The notes below the pieces were generated by a model. That model saw only the letters and a list, made by a program, of their open reading frames with translations. It was not told the origin of the DNA and made no database searches. Positions 58,101 through 64,000 of a stretch of DNA of 64,000 bases are shown here, in pieces; the first letter of the stretch is position 1, and every line of letters starts with the position of its first letter. The stretch is from Ectocarpus siliculosus (Eukaryota; Sar; Phaeophyceae; Ectocarpales; Ectocarpaceae). The DNA lies in contig FN649738.1 in assembly GCA_000310025.1 (NCBI GenBank), forward strand, positions 329,386-393,385, given 5' to 3'. The position numbers and the translations under genes are program-made.

Positions 58101-58219
58101 CCGCAGGGCGCATTCTACCCGGCCCCGCCAAGCGGAACCGGGGGAGCAATCAGGCACCCCGATCCATCAACGTATCATTCTGCACCATTCCGCACTACAG
58201 GCAAGGCACGATATCATGT
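55140..58219. repeat. Duplicated FNIP-flanking block, copy 2
   Basis: Non-coding DNA homologous to 48189-49900 and to 50400-50600. Within it, 56280-56520 and 57560-57800 are themselves related (TCAACCATGCC(G/A)C(A/G)AACCCTA, GCAATTGCAA or GCAGCTGCAA, CACTT...CTCCCTCGCTCT), so at least three rounds of duplication are likely. A short CCCTAACCCTA lies near 56087. Open frames are short. Confidence 0.65.
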
Positions 58220-59416
58220 TCACATTGCATAGGAGCCGTCGTCGTCATCGCCGCCATCGAAACAGTCCTCGTACCCGTTATCTAAGTCCGGATCATAGAA
58301 ATCATGGTCCAAATCGTCGAAACCATCACGTTCGGCATCGAAAGACTGGCTCTCCGTGTCGTAATCCTTCACGATGGTAACCATGCAGCTTTTGGGGTAC
58401 TCTAGCCAATCCATCTCATTCACCAAGTATAGGTTTTGAAGATTCGGGGGCCACGACACACCGCCATTCAACCCTGTAAAACGTGATCCCAGCCCCAACG
58501 TGACAAGCCCACTCGGCCAGTTCACGCCTTCAAGGGACTGGCAGAAGTTATTGCCAAGCCAAAGAGCCTCCAGGCTCGCTGGTAAATTAGTGAAGGGGGA
58601 GTTGAAACGGTCCCGATGGGGCTCAAGCACGTCCAAACGCGTGTTTGGGTCTTCGCGTAGGCAGATCTGCGACGGAGGTGAAAATTCCAAGGACTTCAAC
58701 GCCGGCGGCCACCTCACGTTGTCAATAGGTTGATTGCAGCCCGGGAACGACAGTCTCTCGAGCCCGCTGGGCCACACCACGTCTTCGATGGGCTGGTCAA
58801 AAGCATCCCCAAGGAAGATCTCTCGCAGGTCGGAAGGAAAATTTGCTCCAACAAGCGAACGATTGAAAGAGCCTCTATTTGCGAAGCCGGAAGACCCGTA
58901 GCTAAGCCGGAGCGCGCAGAAAGAGAGGCGTTCCAGACCCGCCGGCCACGCCACCCCCTCAATGTCCCCGTCAAACAGCAGCAGGTTGACCTCTTTGATG
59001 CCCTCGGGCCATTGCACCTCGCTCAAGTCCACGTTCCCCACGCTTGAAGCACCCGCCCAAGAGTTGGGAGTCTCTTCGGTAGTCTCAGTCCACCATGCAC
59101 GGCTACGGAAAGTCCACTTCAACCTGAGCACCCTGCGAGGTTGCAGGACTCTCGTTGGTGGGATATCGGCCTGCCGCTGCGCTTGAACCACATTTGGGAG
59201 GACCGTCGCCAGGCGTATCTGCGGCACCCCTTCGCCGATAAGCATGCGCTCCACTGGAACCCCTTCTCGACACGCGTTGCACAGGCCGAGGCACGATTCT
59301 TGTGTGGCCCGATAATCCTTCACGAAGCCGGAAACGACCGCGAACTGTAATGCGCGTAAAGCGCGGTCTCGCATGTGCTCCTCACCCGGGCATTCTTCCA
59401 CAGCAACCGCCGCCAT
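58220..59416 (-). CDS. FNIP-repeat protein, copy 2 (intact, single frame)
   Basis: 398 residues from an ATG at 59416 without interruption. Residues 1-60 contain a region rich in Cys and Glu (SCLGLCNACREG). Residues 61-130 are a linker (VLQPRRVLRLKWTF). About eight FNIP-type repeats follow from residue 134 to 332, with repeated xxVxWPxGLxxLxxx units such as FDQPIEDVVWPSGLERLSF and NQPIDNVRWPPALKSLEF. The tail (350-398) is strongly acidic, with many Asp. No signal peptide, membrane segment or F-box is evident; the role is unknown, but the repeats suggest a binding protein. A CAG at the residue 24 codon coincides with the point where copy 1 loses homology of frame, so a hidden splice site there is possible. 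Confidence 0.85.
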   Translation of the reverse strand: MAAVAVEECPGEEHMRDRALRALQFAVVSGFVKDYRATQESCLGLCNACREGVPVERMLIGEGVPQIRLATVLPNVVQAQRQADIPPTRVLQPRRVLRLKWTFRSRAWWTETTEETPNSWAGASSVGNVDLSEVQWPEGIKEVNLLLFDGDIEGVAWPAGLERLSFCALRLSYGSSGFANRGSFNRSLVGANFPSDLREIFLGDAFDQPIEDVVWPSGLERLSFPGCNQPIDNVRWPPALKSLEFSPPSQICLREDPNTRLDVLEPHRDRFNSPFTNLPASLEALWLGNNFCQSLEGVNWPSGLVTLGLGSRFTGLNGGVSWPPNLQNLYLVNEMDWLEYPKSCMVTIVKDYDTESQSFDAERDGFDDLDHDFYDPDLDNGYEDCFDGGDDDDGSYAM

Positions 59417-61199
59417 GGAACTTGTGGTTGGGAACTGCTTTCCACAGGCGTCTCACTAGAATGCCCCAGTACCTTGTGACCTGAGAACAGACGAGGGGGG
59501 TTGGAGGGGTAGTTTTGACGTGAGGGCCCTTGATGTGCGTCAAAACCAACTTGTCGGGAGTCCGATCAGTTCCGCTCGGGCGGCTCGGCTGGGACACCGA
59601 CTACTTGCTTCAATTGGCCTCCCGGGGAAATAGTGCATAATTTTCGTTCGTGTCCGTATGGAAGTCTCTCTTGTGGTATATAGCAGTTTCGTTGCCAACG
59701 TGTGCTGAACGTACTCGTGAGCACATGCGTGCCTGACGCTGTTCAGGAAGCGCTAATCCATGGGTGTGCACAGCTCAGAGCATTCGAGTGATGATGCGTT
59801 GAAGAGCGAAAGAAGTCTGCTGAACCCTGCTCAAAAGGCTTTCGCCGAAGACAGCGGAAGTCGGCTTTCGACCGCGGATCGTTGTTCCTCAGCTAAGAAC
59901 TGAGACTGTGCGGTAGGCATCCCCTGCGAGTAAAGGTGTCAATTGGGCAACATGTTTGCTCGGGTGGGGTGAATTGCAATCAGCTGAATCGAAACGTATG
60001 GTCGTGCTCCTCTAACTTGTACAGTTGTGCCGTTTTCGTTGAAACGACTTCAAGCCCTCTGAACAAGAAAACGACCCTGTTGCAAAAATAAACTGACCGC
60101 CCGACTTATACAAAGACATTAAAATATGTAGCGTGTTCAGCATCGGGGACGAGTACCATCTACAGCGGAGGGCCCGCGAAGCATATCGGTGAAAAGTAGT
60201 TTGCTTTCCGATCGACCTGCGGACTGAACCCTCGTCCGCCGATAGAGGTCCGCCGATCCGAGATAATGCGGGTCGTTTCGACCTTAACCGATAGTTCTCC
60301 GCGCTTGAAGGGGCTACCGCAGCAATTCTCAAACACCAGCGGTGAACGTTCCAATTCCCATGGATGTTATCGCAAAAAATCCCATAGGCGCAAGACATGC
60401 ATCGTGTTGCCGCTTTGACGTCCCCCTCCAGGCTCACCCTGTTAATCGTTGTGCAGCGGTAATGATGGTGGCGACACTGGTGTAGGAAGCAACTTCTAGG
60501 GCAGCGCATTAATCTGTGTTCCCACGGCTCTCAGCTGTTGTCGCGCAAGCTCTCTTCCGGCCCAAAGTGACCGGTGGCTGCTGAGACATGGCCGAACACG
60601 AACCTCGGCGGTGTCGTGAATAAGTGTCGAAAATAAGCACATTTTTCCGACACCGCGCGAAACTCTTCCAAAACACCGCCAAACGTCACGATCCCAACTG
60701 TGTCGTGTTCTCAAGATTCTCAGCTGTCGTGCAAGCCCTCTTTCGGCCCCAATTCGAACAGTATGCCTTCTTACGACACCGCGCGAAACTCTTTGACAAC
60801 ACCTCCAATGGGCACGAAACCTGCTGGAAGAACCGCGTTGGCATTTGCGGCCGCTGCAGCTGCTGCCGAGGAGGGGTCAATATGCCAAGGCAAGGTGAGC
60901 CCACACGCTTCTGGTGGAATAATACGAACTCGCCTCTATGGTCAACAGATCGATCACCGTCCTGACAATTGAAGTTTCATATCGTGGTATGGCGTGTGAG
61001 TCCATCCGGTGTTGGCCCCATTCTGAAGCCAGGATGAAAAGCTGGGAACGAGAGGGTGTGGAAGGCGGGACATGTGATTTTCCTCGCTTGCTATGCCGCC
61101 GAACCTGCTATGAAATTATGGCCAGAAGGAATGAAATTGTCACGCAGGTTGCGTTGAGCCCTGAGTTTTCACTTATCGGTACCATCTTACACTGGATTG
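59417..61199. repeat. No gene recognised; diverged local repeats
   Basis: A block around 60520-60580 (TGTTCCCACGGCTCTCAGCTGTTGT) recurs near 60710-60740 and, inverted, near 62650-62680. ACACCGCGCGAAACTCTT occurs at about 60651 and 60777. Open frames are at most 165 codons with no recognised domain. Confidence 0.5.
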
Positions 61200-61219
61200 T
61201 CACGTTTTCGGCGTATTTT

Positions 61220-62090
61220 CAATTCTTCAACAGTGTCGTTGAAAAAAAAAGCAGGGAATTTGATTTCAGGTGCATAGGGGTTCCCTCGACGAGGAACCCA
61301 CTTCGAAGCCCGTAGTGAAACAAGTCAAGGCAACGACGCCCCGCGGGTTCGTACATACTTCTGATGCGATCCAACTTGGGAGACGTATGTCGACTCGGTT
61401 TCACACCAGGACTTGGGACACAGAAAACCCTGGATATGAACGTCATGGGCAAGAAAGAAGGAGTAACACTTGTCACGTATTGTTTTGAAAGCGAAACAGA
61501 TCTTTGGCAAAGATGTCCCGTGTTGGTGGTGGTATATTCTGACGCGCTTGCAATTCATCGGGGGAGACATGTGTGCGCGGGAGTCGGGACTCGGCTTCAC
61601 ATCGGGGTCTGGGACACAGAAACCCTTGGATGTTATTGTGATGGACACTAAGGTGAAGTTCGTCACGTAGATCACGACAGTGAAAACGATTGTTGAGGGA
61701 GTAGGGACTCGGTTGCACACAGGGACTTGGGACATCGAAAACCCTGGTAATGAAGGAATGAACTTCGTGATACCCGTTTCAGTAGAGCCTTCTTCAACGA
61801 TCCATACCAATTTCCGTTGGGGTATCACAATATTCTCGCGTAAAACTAAAGTAGTGTACAGGGTGTGAAATTTTCGCATGCAATTCTTCAACAGCGCCGT
61901 GTTACTGCAACCGCCGAGATGTGTTTCAGATGTATAACGGTTCCCTTGACGAGGAAGCCTCGTCAACTATCGACGACCCACGATTTCACGCCTCTGATGA
62001 GATCCAACCAGGGAGACATGAGTATCGGAGTAGGGACTCGGCGTCACACCGGGACTTGTGACATCGAAAACCCTGGCTATGGAACTATTT
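61220..62090. repeat. Local repeat array with a GGGACTCGG...GGGACTTGGGACA motif
   Basis: Four diverged units near 61386, 61574, 61690 and 62026 share GGGACTCGG, TTCACACCGGGACTTGGGAC and GAAAACCCTGG. Two of them are preceded by GGTTCCCT(C/T)GACGAGGAA, which is partly palindromic, suggesting a larger unit of about 650 bp duplicated once with internal smaller duplications. A 213-codon minus frame (61966-61325) crosses the array and is probably a by-product. Confidence 0.65.
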
Positions 62091-62234
62091 ACAAGATCAA
62101 CGTGGATGGTGAACTCGATCCCGCCCCGTACGATTCGGCAATGGATTACAGTTGTGGCATGCAGACGGTGCCTGCTGGTCTCGTCGACGCAGAAGTAGCG
62201 CATTCCAGTTCTCGAATACGGCACTTAAAACAAA

Positions 62235-62496
62235 ACAACCACCAAACCGACAGGAGGAAAGGGTGGGCAGCGGGAAGAATCGGGGGGAAAGCACAACGGA
62301 TTATTGTGAAGATATCGCCAACGATGACCCTGAGAGGACATACGAGAGTGGGAGCGAGGGCAGACAGAAAAAGAGAGTGGAGAGGGGGCGAAGCGGGGGT
62401 AGCAGCGACAAGGAGCAGGAATACCACAGTGACGACTACGCGGAGAAGGATACGAGAAGCAGCGACGAACGGGAAGATGGCGAGAGTGACGCCTAA
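62235..62496 (+). CDS. Possible exon encoding a charged, disordered segment
   Basis: The frame ending at 62496 encodes a highly charged stretch (SGSEGRQKKRVERGRSGGSS, then DKEQEYHSDDYAEKD, ending DGESDA). Composition is biased as in disordered C-termini, but the other plus frame is also open and Arg-rich, which weakens the case. No start, splice site or homologue is recognised. Confidence 0.18.
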
Positions 62497-63802
62497 TCGG
62501 ACAGCTGGGGGCCGCGGGAACATAACGCAGTTGGGTTCGTGCCCATTATTATTTTTTTCGAAGCTAAAGTACGTCTCCGCGAAGGTGTTGCCATGACATC
62601 GTGTTGGGCCATATCTCAGCACCCATATGCTGGTTTGGGTCGAACGCGGGATTGTGCGCAGCTGAGAGCCGCGGGAACACGGAACTGTGGTTTCGAAGCA
62701 TTTGTTGCGGTGTCGCAGAAAACTTTGACCTCACCGGTCAGACCATGGGGAGATGTGACCCATGTACGGTTAATCTCCAACTTGCCCACCCACCCCTCTT
62801 TAGGAGCCTTGTTCATTTTGTTAGGCAAGCAAACGGCTTCTAGTGGTAACGGGAACCCGACCCGCTGATGGCGAGTCAATCCTTTACAATTTGTTTATTG
62901 CTAGCTGGCGCACCACGTTCGCCAAGTCACCACGTCTCGCACAAGTTCTCATCATGATTTTCATTTGTCGCCAACAATATTCTTGTGGGAGGCGGAATCG
63001 CGCCCCGGGTCTTTTGCACGAAGATCAAATGTAGCACCGCCACGCCCTAGGGAAAAGAGGGAATCGTCCTCGACAGACGTCGTGGAGATGTGATCCTCAA
63101 TGAAACCATCTACACATAACCGCTGAACCCAGAACGTCATGTTTCTTACCATAACTTGTCAGGCCCTTTCGGACGTAACATGCTTTTAACACGAAATAAA
63201 ACTTCCGTTTTCGGCATTAGCACGCCGCGTGCACTCTAGACGGGACGGCGCGTCCTCTTTTCAGAACGCCTGCAGAGGGCACGTGTATCGTTTCGCGCTG
63301 CTGGCGGCTACTTGTGGCGATGACCGACCAGCTAACTCTCTTTTTAATAACGCTTGGCACGTCACGCATGACGCACTCGCAAACTGATCCGAGTTGGCTG
63401 CAGAGCACAAAATTGTCACCTGCAACCTGTTTCAATTGACGTTCGCAGCCCCCAGCCGTGTATTTTTTTAATGCGACGCCTGCTGAAGACAGTGTGCGCC
63501 ACAATATTGCGCCATCAGTTTTCACACACACACACACAAGAGAGCAAGAGCTTCGAGCCAGATGACCTTCACCACAACAAAAGAGGCAGGGTCAGAGAAG
63601 AACTGCTGAAAAGCTGCTGTAAAAATGATTATGAGAATGATGGTGGTGAAAGCACGGAGGATGATGGTGAAAGCACTCCAAAACGAACTCGAGTGCAAGG
63701 TAGCAGACAAGGGCGACGCGTGTAGTTTTCTTCTGTTGCTACCGTTTCTGTCTTTCACCCGGAGAATAGCTTAGCCTCCGTCATGCCGCCCTCTCACGGG
63801 GC
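62497..63802. other. No gene recognised
   Basis: Contains an inverted partner of the repeat near 60520 (around 62650). A plus-strand frame at 63540-63725 (KRGRVREELLKSCC, then acidic) is charged but short and unsupported. A CA run lies near 63522-63537. Confidence 0.4.
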
Positions 63803-63915
63803 CTAATGGCCTTCAGAAGTATTTCGTGTTTTCAACCGCACTGAGACTGGCGTCATTTCATTGGTCACCCGGTTAGCGCGGTCGATGCTAGTAAAAACAC
63901 ACGCAAACACACACA
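63803..63915 (+). repeat. Dispersed repeat (CCGCACTGAG family), fourth unit
   Basis: Best-preserved unit: GGCCTAATGGCCTTCAGA, TTTCAACCGCACTGAGACTG, CATTGGTCACCCGGTTA, GCGCGGTCGATGCTAGTAA, then a CA-rich end. Compare 42310-42490 and 43845-43960. Confidence 0.7.
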
Positions 63916-64000
63916 TACGATGTTCTCTCCCAAAGTACTAACCACAAAAAAACTGCCCACATTGAACCCGTCAGTATGATACTGGCGCTTTCTGACAGAA

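Noticed and set aside
46348-59416. FNIP genes as part of an integrated giant or phaeovirus genome
   Set aside because: No capsid, polymerase or other viral hallmark gene is seen nearby; FNIP repeats alone are not enough.
61325-61966. 213-codon minus-strand gene with internal peptide repeats
   Set aside because: The peptide repeats follow the DNA repeat array and other frames are similarly open.
1-64000. CRISPR arrays, operons and bacterial promoters
   Set aside because: Introns, SINE-like repeats and LTR elements show this is a eukaryotic nuclear region; the only regular array is the 51-bp minisatellite without spacers.

Overview
The window looks like nuclear DNA of a photosynthetic stramenopile, most likely a brown alga of the Ectocarpus type. 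The evidence is intron-rich genes with GT-AG junctions and closing codon phases, a probable bipartite plastid-targeting leader (hydrophobic segment followed by an Ala-Phe junction), a carbohydrate-type sulfotransferase gene, and many dispersed repeats and transposons between sparse genes. The species is an inference; no rRNA or organelle marker is present.

Layout. 1.9-4.4 kb (minus): two-exon DoxX-like membrane protein, probably plastid-targeted, with a poly(C)-tailed repeat in its intron. 5.4 kb: large fold-back. 7.5 kb: 90-bp tandem duplication. 8.2-11.3 kb (minus): five-exon sulfotransferase with the 5' exon(s) missing. 11.8-15.8 kb: a pogo/Tigger-type DNA transposon with matching terminal inverted repeats, a TA target duplication and a three-exon DDE transposase carrying an 82-bp duplication. 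15.8-20.6 kb: SINE-like repeats and one unrecognised exon pair. 20.6-26.9 kb: a Ty3/gypsy (chromovirus-like) LTR element with apparently identical 333-bp LTRs and a hairpin minisatellite before its 3' LTR. 27.1 kb: relic of a second pogo-type transposase. 29.9-39.4 kb (minus): a long, at least 13-exon RAD7-like leucine-rich-repeat gene (nucleotide excision repair). 41.7-45.7 kb: repeats and a perfect 64-bp palindrome. 46.4-59.4 kb: a cluster of FNIP-repeat genes: one on plus, one broken and internally inverted, one intact on minus, with copied flanking DNA, a MITE and a poly(C)-tailed repeat. 60.5-64 kb: diverged local repeats.

The genes do not form an operon or pathway. DoxX, sulfotransferase and RAD7 are independent host genes. 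The FNIP genes are a local duplicated family. About half of the window is repeats or DNA in which I see nothing.

The observations I find most worth checking are: (1) the FNIP cluster with its inverted broken member and co-duplicated flanks; (2) two SINE-like families that share a tRNA-like head but have different bodies; (3) a roughly 390-bp dispersed repeat that ends in poly(C); and (4) three near-perfect palindromes with no assigned element.
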